A program made the translations under genes and the position numbers. Shown here one piece after another: positions 46,337 through 56,765 of a stretch of DNA of 64,000 bases (positions within the stretch are counted from its first letter, which is position 1; each line of letters opens with the position of its first letter). Location of the stretch: assembly GCA_025765615.1 (NCBI GenBank), contig JAIVFJ010000237.1:1-64000 (forward strand), read 5' to 3'. The DNA is from Zopfochytrium polystomum (taxonomy: Eukaryota > Chytridiomycota > Chytridiomycetes > Chytridiales > Chytridiaceae). Below the pieces are notes generated by a model. It did not search any database, was not told where the DNA came from, and saw only the letters and a list, made by a program, of their open reading frames with translations.

Positions 46337-47000
46337 TCAGCGAAAAATGGGAAGTGGACGGCATCCACTCTGACAAGTCACCCCCCTTAATAAAGTCAGC
46401 TCGCCCGAGATCTGCACGTCCTCCATCTTGACGGGGCGGTCCGTGTCCTCATACTCCTTCTCGCCGTCGGCAAACAGGTGCCGCAAGTCCGGGAACGACA
46501 CCCGCTTCTCCCACTGGATTTTCCCGTCGGAGTGCTTGAGCCCGTCGACCTCGAGCGCCTCCTCAAACGTCACGCAGTCTGTCGTGTCCTTGGTCATCTT
46601 GTTGTCCACCCGAGCCTTGGACTGCTCCCTGTACGACCGGAGCAGCGCGTGGAGCCCCCCCTCACAAAAGCCTAGCTGGGAAAGCATGGGGGGTCTGGGT
46701 ATCTGTCACTCAAGGGCCCAGGGATCAAGTCACAACGCCAGCTGTTGAAGGCAACAAGAAAGAGTATGGTCTTGAACCACAAGGAGTGGTGCGGTGGAGA
46801 TGCCTGACGACCCTGTAAGTCCGTAGTGCATGGGGTGGGTTTGCTGAGGTGACACCTGGACATAGTCTATAACAGCTCACCATTGATGGTGCTTTCTCTT
46901 CCCGTCGGCCCTTCAGGGCCAGAACAATATTAAAAAAAAAAAAAGCAGCGCGTGGAGCTCCATCAGCAGGTTGTACAGATGCTGGCCCCCATGCACGTAG
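46337..47000 (-). pseudogene. Unknown gene fragment split by a retroposon
   Basis: On the minus strand GYVHGGQHLYNLLMELHALL (about 47000-46944) would continue directly as LRSYREQSKARVDNKMTKD and VTFEEALEVDGLKHSDGKIQ (46655-46390) if the 288-nt insertion between them and one target-site copy were ignored. The insertion introduces stops and a frame change, so the gene is broken here. The product family is not recognised. Homology to the 44.07-kb repeat begins just upstream (47014-47046). Confidence 0.6.
46641..46958 (+). mobile_element. SINE-like retroposon with 15-bp target-site duplication and A tail
   Basis: The 15-mer AGCAGCGCGTGGAGC flanks the insert exactly (46641-46655 and 46944-46958). 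The 288-nt insert (46656-46943) has no coding capacity and ends in a 12-13-nt A tract on the plus strand directly before the second repeat. Its 5' part contains TAGCTGGGAAAG near 46674 and GGGATCAAGTCAC about 60 nt further on, which loosely resemble polymerase III A and B boxes, so a tRNA-derived SINE is likely. TSD length and A tail are hallmarks of LINE-type target-primed insertion. The box assignment is tentative. Confidence 0.78.
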
Positions 47001-47456
47001 CCCTGTCACTCCAAAAGAGTCTTAATTAGAACCGTGTGGCCTGGAACGTCGTGCATGACGCAGTGGCGGGTGGATCTCAGAAATCCACTTGCCCGCCGGT
47101 AACTATGCCACGAAAACATACCCGCTGAGCAAAGAAATTATTCGGCGCTTTTCTCTCGTTTTCTTTTGTCCATTTGTAACCGAAGAATAGAGGTCCGACT
47201 GGCGAAGTTTAATCGTTGTATCGTTATATTGTAGTCGCGTCTTTCCTTTTTTACAATTTGTTCTTCAGAGGCATTGTCCCGCTTCGCTTCGTGTGGGTCA
47301 ATGGTCAAAATGGAAGACTTCTACTTTTTTCAGGTTTTACAAACAGGACTTGAGGGAATTCGGAAATAAATTTGGACACATTGGGGAAGCGCCTCAGGCA
47401 GTTTCGGAGGCTGCCCCAACAGGCAACTTGCTCACAGACTGAAAGGTTTATGTTTG

Positions 47457-48347
47457 TTACGCAACGCGATCAGTTTCCACAAACCGATTGAAGCGCGAAC
47501 GCACCTCTTTATTTCCGGTCCCTGACGCCTGTAACGACGAGCCGCCGGCAGACGAAGCTTTGGACGCAATCTTGGCCAAACCGGACGGTAGATACAAATT
47601 GATGACCATGATGGTGATTTTGATTGCATCAATAAGGTGCTGAAAGGCGTTGTTGGCCGTCGGCAAAGCGCCAGTCTGGCCCGTGGGGTCCGTGCTTGTG
47701 ACCGCCTTGTAAATCTCAATGGCAAACACCACAGCAAACTTTGTGCAGTCTGACTTGATGACGATCTGGTACAGCGACGTCGAAGTCCCCGCGGACCCCT
47801 TCGCGCTCCCGTTCTGCAGTGTCTTGTTGTTATCCAACAGCCTGCCAAGCGCGAAAAACGTGCCCGCCAGGATCGTGACGCCGACGGCCATATCGAGCAG
47901 GTAGTTTGTGACCTTGACCTGGATTGCACCGGGCCCGTCCGACGTGTACCCGCCCGAGGCCGTGTTCTTTGCGTACGCGGCGAATACGGCGATCATTGCG
48001 ACGGTGGTGGCGGCGTACAGGCCGATGAAGAGGTACATTGCCGCGCGAAAGTACTGGCCGCCGGTGCGGAAAAAGAGCGCGAGGCGGCGTTCGTAGAGGT
48101 AGTACAAAAGGATGGTGGCCGTGTTGAGCGTGAAGTATATCATAACGTACCGCGCCTTGGGGTTGAGCCAGGTGACCTTGAAGTAGGAAATCGAGATGGT
48201 GGTCTTAGCGAGGAAGACGGTGCAGGCGGCGGCGCAGATTGCGTTGAGGGATGTGCGCGCCTGGTACAGGCGGAACGCCGAGAACAGGAAGAGCGCAAGG
48301 GCAATTGCCACGCAGAGGCCAAACAGGATCACGTCGAGGCTCTCCAT
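47457..48347 (-). CDS. Seven-TM protein of unknown family, copy 2
   Basis: Intronless 296-residue frame, near-identical to the protein at 41857-42720 through all seven hydrophobic segments (for example NTASGGYTSDGPGAIQVKVT against GAFQVKIT). Differences cluster in the loop after TM5 (NGSAKGSAGTSTS against a longer Ser/Ala run) and in the C-terminal tail, which here runs on as EVRSRFNRFVETDRVA. Purely conservative changes in the core suggest both copies have been under selection since duplication. Flanks on both sides are shared with copy 1. Confidence 0.82.
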   Translation of the reverse strand: MESLDVILFGLCVAIALALFLFSAFRLYQARTSLNAICAAACTVFLAKTTISISYFKVTWLNPKARYVMIYFTLNTATILLYYLYERRLALFFRTGGQYFRAAMYLFIGLYAATTVAMIAVFAAYAKNTASGGYTSDGPGAIQVKVTNYLLDMAVGVTILAGTFFALGRLLDNNKTLQNGSAKGSAGTSTSLYQIVIKSDCTKFAVVFAIEIYKAVTSTDPTGQTGALPTANNAFQHLIDAIKITIMVINLYLPSGLAKIASKASSAGGSSLQASGTGNKEVRSRFNRFVETDRVA

Positions 48348-48559
48348 AGTTTTCTTTCTCCCTGGAGTTCTCTTTGCGGAGGAAAAATAACCATTCTATT
48401 AATCACCGTTGTAACTGATTCTGTTGCACCCCCTGTCACGGAAGTAGACCCTGATCAAATTACAGGATAATTTTTAATTAATTCCCAGACGGGCGGATGC
48501 CTCCCTGCGGATTGCGGATCCTAACAATCAAGGTAGGACTTGCTTGAAGAATAATGACA

Positions 48560-49277
48560 GTGGAGAGCGATTGTTCGATTTTTTCTCGTACTTTTTCTTT
48601 TTTTTTTGCGGATGGATTTTGAAGCCAATGGACAGACTTTTTCGAGGATTGCTTCAATGTTGGGGTTACCTGCGGTACCACCAACAATCCCTTTACCAGC
48701 AAATAATACTCCAGCCCACGTCCTTCAATGAGGGACGGAAAAACAAGCCACCAAAACCAACACGCCGTCGGCTGCAGCGCCCATCGCAAGGAACTTTCCC
48801 TTGGCATGCCTTTGAGAGGGCATACTGCCAGCGTGTTCAATATTCGCACTTTATCCTCCGGTTGCTCTAGTTGTGTGGACGACAAGAAATAAAAAAAAAA
48901 GATCTTGGCTGCCTGATCAGTGAACCAGGGGAAGAATAAAAGTAAAACTCGCCTGTCTGAGGAGCAGATCGATTACCTTTCAGTACCAAAAAAACATAAG
49001 CAGGAGATAATCGGACTTGCCCCCTTGCCGATTACTCCGCGTTGTATCACCAATGTCTAGTAGGAGTCGCTTCCTCCTTTCTAGTGCACCACACACATCA
49101 CCACCACTTCTTTCTTTCCCTGGTCGATCGAAAAGGAGTGTCCGCTCTGGGAGGCTGTCGCTTGATTGATTGATCGCACCACGTTGCCTGCCAAAAAACC
49201 CCCATCACGTTTTTTGGTTTCAGCTTTCTCTCTCATGAAAGGTGGATGGAACCAAGCCATCGGCGGTTTCCACGTCT

Positions 49278-49324
<47 letters not shown>

Positions 49325-50141
49325 TCCAAGCGATACGTGGACGTTTTGCGCCCGAATAGCTCGTGCTGGCGACAACAGGCCATCGCCATGTAGGCGCTTG
49401 TGTTCCCGGACCCATTTTTGGGTGATGTTTTTCGTGTTTGGGTACTTCTTCCCTTTTTTTTGGCGCCCTGTCACTTTCAGACGCCCCACCCACTCCTGAA
49501 GAGAGTCCGCCGCTATTCCCCAGCGCATTGGCTCAACGTTGGAAAAAATACAGATTTCCGCGCAGAAATCGCGCGGCTGTCCCCCCGGCCCACGCCAGCC
49601 AGCCAAAAGTCAAACTCTCCGCCGGTTCGACAGAACCTGCACGCTTATTTTGACAAAAAAGGGCTCAAGCACCTCAGCCAAGCGCTTAGCAAGTGCTCCA
49701 ACAACACTCACACACACTCAATCATCACGCTCGCTTCGGCCCCGTCGAACAAGAAAGCGGGATCCGCCCGTACCTTAAACGTTGTCCCCTTTCGCTTCGA
49801 AGCGCCCCTGGGGCCGACGTGTGGCGCGTCCGTTTGCACGGGCTGCGTCGTGTGGACGACGAACGTGAGCGGTGGAGGAGATCTCTGCTGTTTCTTCCGT
49901 CCCGGGAAAGGGTGTTGTTATACACCTGCTGAATGGGCGTCTGTGTTTGAGATGTGGCGGCATGCAAGTGCAACGCGCGCAAAGTGGGCCACATTTTATT
50001 GGGTTGCACTTTTGCCAGAAGTTCCGCTGCACATTACCGAAGAGATGGAACCTTATTAAGCCAATCAAGTTCATTGCAACCGCAATTCGAAAGCGGCAAA
50101 GCATAATAAAAAAAATAATAAAAAATCAAAAAAGGCAGTTT
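48560..50141. other. Intergenic region with a 45-nt poly-T
   Basis: A poly-T of about 45 nt lies at 49279-49323, with smaller T and A runs near 48,600 and 48,890. Open stretches exist at 49,400-50,059, but none looks coding. No flanking target-site duplication was found around the poly-T, so a retroposon tail is not supported. Confidence 0.5.
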
Positions 50142-51695
50142 TCAAAACGCGTCCGTCTTGAAGAATCCAAATCGGCTCGTCGACACGACCGGACCGCCCG
50201 CGCACGCGTCAAATCGTCCAATGGGCCGCTGGAGCAAAGCTGTCAGGTCGTCCTCGTTCGCAACGCGGACCACCTCGGTCGCTCTCGCTCCTTCGCCTCC
50301 CGCGGCCGCGGCCGCCGGCGAAACCGAAACCTCAACGTCGCACGGCGACAGCACTTTGAACATCCACCCGTCGTCCACGGTCGTTGCGCGAGGTTGCCCT
50401 GCGTCTGTAGGGCGGCAAAGCCAGGCGAGCCCCGGCCGCGCCGCGGCCATGGCGTCGACGACCTCTGGCGGCATCATGGCGGCGGGAACCTGCACTTTGA
50501 CCTTGTCTGGGAGCGGCGTGGCGTCGGCGCCGCCGCCGTCAAACAGCGCGGCGACGCCGGCGCGGAGGAGCATGTCCATGGCGTCCGCGTACGCGCCAAC
50601 GTCGAGCGGCGCCAGCTGGTCCGAGGAATGCAGTCCGTTGCACGTGTCAAGGTGGTGGTCGCCGACGATGCGCGCGACAAACGCTTCGCGCAGCTGCACC
50701 GTGATGGGCGAGACGCCCGTCCTCGCGTCAAACTCGGCGAGGTCGACGATGGCGTACCCGGCGACGCGGTGGTGGCTCCCACCACCGGTCGACGACGGGA
50801 GCTCGACGGCGTCTGCCACGACGCGGCGGATGCGGCGGCGCGGGGCGTCGCCGTGAGAAGCGGCGACCCAGTCGGTCCAGTACGCGCGGTCGCGGCGCGT
50901 AAAGCTGCCCCACACGCCTACGGCAAACTTGCCGTAGAGCAGCGCCATCCAGCCGGCATCGCGGGCTGCGTCGACGGCGCGGAGGCCTATTGCGGCAGCG
51001 CGGGTGCTACTTGTGGTGGTGGTGGTGGTGGTGGTGGTGGTGGCACTGACGGGATAGTCGAGGAGGAGGTAGTGCATGGGGACGGTGCGCCATCCTAGGG
51101 AGGCGTAGAGCGGGATGGCCAGGGTCGCGGCGTGGAGGACGGCGATGGGGAAGCCGGCTTCGCGCATGTGGGCGTCTGCGGCGGCCATGAGAACGGAGGC
51201 GAGGCGGCGGCCGCGATGGTCTGTCCCGGTTGCGACGTCGCCGATGGCGCCGACGCGGACTGAGCTTTTGGTCGCGCTGCCACCTCCGAGATGGAGGTTT
51301 CGGTGGTATACGCGAACGGAGGAGGCGATCTGTATTGTAGTAGTGCGATGGGTGAGATCATGCAGTGTTTCGAAAAAAAAAAAAAAAGGGGGAGGATAAT
51401 GTGAGGTGACTTGACCGACCTGTCCGGTCGCCTTGTGGACGGCGACAAGCACGCCTGCGAGGTAGCGGGCGGGATCCAGGTCCCAGTGGTCCTTGAACAT
51501 GGAGCGCGGCGCCCCGGGCGCGCCGTTGGGCTTGGGCACGCCAAAGACGTTTGCGAGGTGGTCCAAAAAGGAGGGGATCTCGTCGTGGGAGGCGAGCGGG
51601 CGGAACGAGTAGTCAGGATGCGGCTCGGAACGGCTCTTTTGAGGCGGCTGCGCGTGCGCGCTCTGGCTGTGGCCTGCGGCAGATGTCGACGACAT
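50142..51695 (-). CDS. GNAT-family N-acetyltransferase
   Basis: Exon 1 51695-51420, intron 51419-51330 (90 nt, ACAG|GTCGG ... ACAG), exon 2 51329-50142; both junctions are phase 0, giving 487 residues. The N-terminal half is a GNAT fold: IASSVRVYHRNLHLGG (beta strands), VGAIGDVATGTDHRGRRLAS (motif A, acetyl-CoA pyrophosphate loop), then LHAATLAIPLYASLGWR (motif B). The C-terminal half is Ala/Asp-rich and may be a second, degenerate acetyltransferase or sterol-carrier-like domain as in Eis-type enzymes; it was not recognised. A poly-Thr run (about 225-235) is encoded by a GTG/GTT-type microsatellite at 51010-51040. The acceptor substrate is unknown. It is transcribed divergently from TPI. Confidence 0.82.
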   Translation of the reverse strand: MSSTSAAGHSQSAHAQPPQKSRSEPHPDYSFRPLASHDEIPSFLDHLANVFGVPKPNGAPGAPRSMFKDHWDLDPARYLAGVLVAVHKATGQVGQVTSHYPPPFFFFFETLHDLTHRTTTIQIASSVRVYHRNLHLGGGSATKSSVRVGAIGDVATGTDHRGRRLASVLMAAADAHMREAGFPIAVLHAATLAIPLYASLGWRTVPMHYLLLDYPVSATTTTTTTTTTSSTRAAAIGLRAVDAARDAGWMALLYGKFAVGVWGSFTRRDRAYWTDWVAASHGDAPRRRIRRVVADAVELPSSTGGGSHHRVAGYAIVDLAEFDARTGVSPITVQLREAFVARIVGDHHLDTCNGLHSSDQLAPLDVGAYADAMDMLLRAGVAALFDGGGADATPLPDKVKVQVPAAMMPPEVVDAMAAARPGLAWLCRPTDAGQPRATTVDDGWMFKVLSPCDVEVSVSPAAAAAGGEGARATEVVRVANEDDLTALLQRPIGRFDACAGGPVVSTSRFGFFKTDAF

Positions 51696-51884
51696 AATGT
51701 CTGTTGCGCGTCGCGTGAGCGTGTGCGAGTGTGGGAGTGAGTGTGGGAGTGTGAGTGTGTTGGCAGGGAGGAGGGAGGAGGGAGGGGGAAGGCGAGGGGT
51801 TTAAGTACAAGAGAGAGAGAGAGAGAGAGAGTGTGTGTGTGTGTGGGTGGGTGGCTGTGCACGTACGTGAGAAAGACAGTCGCA

Positions 51885-51949
<65 letters not shown>

Positions 51950-52221
51950 TGTGTGGAGGGGGGAGGGCGAGGCGAGGGCAGCTGGTGGCGCGTTGCTGTT
52001 GCTGCTGCGGCTGCTCAGCGCCGTTGTCGCGCGTGCTTTGATGTTTTGTTGTTGTTGTTGTTGTTGTTGTTGTCAGATGTTGCTTGTCACCCACACCACA
52101 CACATACATGCACACACACACACACACTCACACACACACACGAAAAACGAAAAAGAAAAAAAAATTGAATCCAATCAATCAAATCCATCGATCATATCCA
52201 TCCATCCATCACCCAACGAAC
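51696..52221. promoter_or_regulatory. Shared divergent promoter region rich in microsatellites
   Basis: Only 526 nt separate the start codons of the GNAT gene (-) and TPI (+). The interval contains (GA)n/(GT)n pairs at 51,810-51,845 and 51,888-51,950, a TTG run at 52,045-52,073 and a CA run at 52,092-52,142. No TATA box is obvious. Confidence 0.55.
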
Positions 52222-53764
<1,543 letters not shown>

Positions 53765-54066
53765 AAAAAATGAATAAATATACATTTTGGGTATCACTCT
53801 TTCTCTCCAGCATGAGCGGGCTGCGGCGGTTTTCGTTTCTGTTGTTTACTGTGCAGGAAGCGAGTCGCGGCGTTCTTTTTTGCGGACAGGGGCAGGCGTT
53901 GTTGTTGCAAATCGGCAGGCAGACTGTAAAATTGGATCACCATGTGGCTGGGCACTACGTATTTCTTGGGCTCAGCTCGAACTGACGACTCCACCGCGAC
54001 AGACGCCACCACGCCTCGACGTTAAACCGCCCTCTTCAAAAACCAAGACTCTAATCTTGTGCCACC
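53765..54066. other. 3' flank of TPI
   Basis: An A run follows the stop codon directly. No gene. Confidence 0.4.
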
Positions 54067-54425
54067 ATGCCAAAATTTGCGTCCGCGCGCGACCTGCTGT
54101 GGGGGGCGGCGACAGTCGGGAATACGATGGCCCCCTCGCTTGTGGCAAGCGCCGACTCGATCGACGACGACCAGCGGTGAACGGGCGTGCAGCAAGTAAA
54201 TTTCTTGCCTGCGGATTGACTCAATTTTTGCTGTTTTCCTCCGGTAGTCTTTCCCGAAGACTTCGCTTCCGTTCGAGCAAGAACTTGAAAAAACCTCTTG
54301 GACAGCCCGTCGTGCCGCCTATAGATCCAGCGTCACGGCGGAAGCGGACCCAAAAGCGGAGAGAAAGCGACGGTCGACCGCATCAAGTCTCCAACGCATC
54401 CTTGACCTGGGGAAGCAGCATGTTT
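54067..54425 (+). CDS. Possible small unrecognised gene
   Basis: An ATG in a strong context (GCCACCATGCC) opens MPKFASARDLLWGAATVGN and runs to DDDQR before a GTGAAC donor-like site. After a TCCGGTAG acceptor-like site near 54,249 a natural-looking helical stretch reads SFPKTSLPFEQELEKTSWTA and then ASSLQRILDLGKQ. The two pieces do not join in phase with the obvious splice sites, so the model is incomplete. Family unknown. Confidence 0.28.
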
Positions 54426-54789
54426 TTTTTTGTTTTTTTTTCGTTTTGTTTTTCTCTGTTCTTGCATGAAGTCTTCGTCTGCTTTTTGGGCCACCTCACA
54501 GACAAAATGGAAGCGGCAACCACCTTATTTCGGCTCAACCGAGAAAAAAGCATTGCAAGGGATTTTCCAAGAAGGCCAGGGTGCTGGTGGGTGCTTGCGA
54601 GCAGCCCAATAAGGCGATCGGTTGAAAAATTCGACACCGTCGCAAAGCACTCTTTCTCTGATTACACAACCATTTTGGAGAAGGGAGCGTCTACTCGTAG
54701 ACCCCCCCCTTCCAAGTAAGGCATAGACCGTTGAACCACTGCCCACTTTCCTTCTTTGTTTCGTTCGATGATTTTATTGACAAACAAAC

Positions 54790-55700
54790 GCCGCCTCCGG
54801 CGGCGCCGCGTTCAGGCTGGGGATGACACTGAGGGTAGGTGCGCCTGTCGTGCCTGACCATATGGCAAAGCCCACATTTGCGCTGTCGTACCGTGCCCTC
54901 AACGAGCTTGAAGTGGGTTGGAATTCGTGCTGTAGATTTCTCCGGGAACTGCCTTTGCTTCCACGTCTTCGGCCTGCCGCGAACGGCTACAGTTTCGGGC
55001 TCAAAAATAGTCTGCTTCGCCGTGCCAATTGCAATCTCCTGCGACTGCTCAAGTAGACCGTTGCTTTTTTCGAAATAGGCAGGTCGACTGCTGCCGCCAT
55101 AACAGCAGCAAGTTGTACATCCAGCGACGATACAGGGGTGTTGTGAGCCGGTTCAGCTGCAATGCAGGAGAGCCGCCAGTGAGGGTGCATGTCTTCAACA
55201 TAAATCGTTCTCGAGTCTCTGAGAGCTGACGCAATTTCATGAGCACATGGAAGCCAAGAGAAGACCTGAAGCGGCCCTTACAAACGGAGCTAGGGCCTGC
55301 TAGTGTCGCAAGATCGAGTTGCTGCAGAATAATTCCGAGGGCATAGTGCGAAATCTTCGTTGCCTGTAATCTTGAACATGCAGCAAATGCGGTGTGTGCT
55401 GGTGTTGGGACGACGGTTGATGTCTTCTCCTGGCCTGTATGACTCCTTTCGAAATGTCCCGCCCTGTACACACATGATCTGAACACAGTCAAAACTACTG
55501 CTGGTTTTTTTACCTGCATAGCCCAATTGAACGACAAAGTCAACCAAGTCGTCCTTCGTTCAAAGGTGCCGCCGACTGGTCTGTCTGAAGCATTGGTTTT
55601 TTTTTTGTCTCTACTAGTAGACGCTCCCTTTGGAGAATTTTGCCGCAGACAAAAAGCGGCGCGACGCTCCATTCAACAATGCAGAACGCGTGTTGAATGC
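54790..55700 (-). mobile_element. Internally deleted MULE-like transposon relic
   Basis: The right-hand part (55550-55300, minus) reads DFVVQLGYAG and later GGTFRKESYRPGEDINRRPN, HRICCMFKITG, the layout of a FAR1-type DNA-binding domain at the N-terminus of Mutator-like transposases. The left-hand part (about 55060-54790) reads IAIGTAKQTIFEPETVAVRG, then GRPKTWKQRQFP and KCGLCHMVRHDRRTYPQCH, resembling the GRPK plus zinc-knuckle C-terminus of such enzymes. The catalytic core between them is absent and frames change, so it is non-autonomous. Terminal inverted repeats were not identified. Confidence 0.5.
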
Positions 55701-56765
55701 CCGCTTCGAGCAGACTTGTCTCCAAATGCGCGTGATTCGTGTGCATCTGTGCAGCTAGCCCGCCAGCGGCGCCTGGGACTCCATCGACATCGCTGTGAGC
55801 AGCGCGATTATGCTCGATTGCTCCTGTTTGGCCAAACTGCGCCACGAATTATAAAACATGACGAAAGGAATGGAAACAGACGATCGTGCTCAAATGTGGG
55901 AGGGAACGACGGGGGAGACCGCCCTTTTGATACTCAGGCCCGGTCAAATTTTTTTCGCGGAGGGGACTGCGGTTTGCGACTTTGCCCTTTGTTTCGTGAT
56001 GGGCTTGAGCGACCACTGAGCTGTGTGCCCGACAAATTTATTTGTGATTAATTATATGTAGAATCCACGACCGTTGCCTTCCATTCTGAAGAACCAAAAC
56101 AGAAAAGAATGGTTGAAACAAAAAAAGCAGGGTGAAGTAGCCAATGGCGCAAGCGATGGAAAATGGTTGGCTTTGAAAGGAGGGACTGCGCACGAACGCG
56201 AAAAACGCAAAAAACTCAAACCATGTGGGAGACAAAATGGATTCAAGAAAAGAAGAAGGAAAAAACGATACGGTCGATAGAATGAAGCGCAAGTGCCGAA
56301 AGCAAAGAAAAAAAAAAGCAGATATTGGGGGAGGATGGTAACAAGGAATGATACACTGAAGCAAAAAAGACGGAAAGTAACGGGCAGCGGGTTGATCAAA
56401 CTTGCAAAAGCAAAAGCAAAAGAAAAAAAGAAAAATTGCGGTTTAAAGCGACGATGATAATAATTCAGAGCGAAGGAGAGGGAAAAAACACCAATTAATA
56501 AAACTATTACCACCAGACACTTGCCAGCAATTCTTCAACCTTATTTTGCCCAGCTTAGAGAAAAGCTCCGAGTGGTTAAAAACGATAAGCCATCTATCTT
56601 CACCGCTATTGAGCCATCGGCATCACGCCGGGGTAATTAGGTGAGAGGTAAAAGTCAACACGCAAGAAAAAAAAATAGGACGGCAAATCACAAAAGTGAG
56701 GCTCACCACAGGATGAGGGTTAAGGCGAGAGACATGCCGCGAGGTAAGGGACAGGGGATTGAGTA
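55701..56765. other. Intergenic region
   Basis: No gene recognised. A-rich purine DNA at 56,095-56,500 has an oddly skewed composition (A/G on the plus strand) and lies just downstream of the Kcs1-like gene. Confidence 0.45.

Noticed and set aside
49279..49323. Poly-T as the tail of a minus-strand retroposon
   Set aside because: No target-site duplication on either side and no element body recognised.
49872..51098. Long plus-strand frame over the GNAT gene
   Set aside because: Antisense shadow of the acetyltransferase exon; Arg/Val/Asp-rich with no motif.
54660..54745. tRNA-Gly-like sequence on the minus strand (GGTTCAACGGT D-arm look-alike)
   Set aside because: No GGTTCRANNC T-loop and the acceptor ends do not pair.
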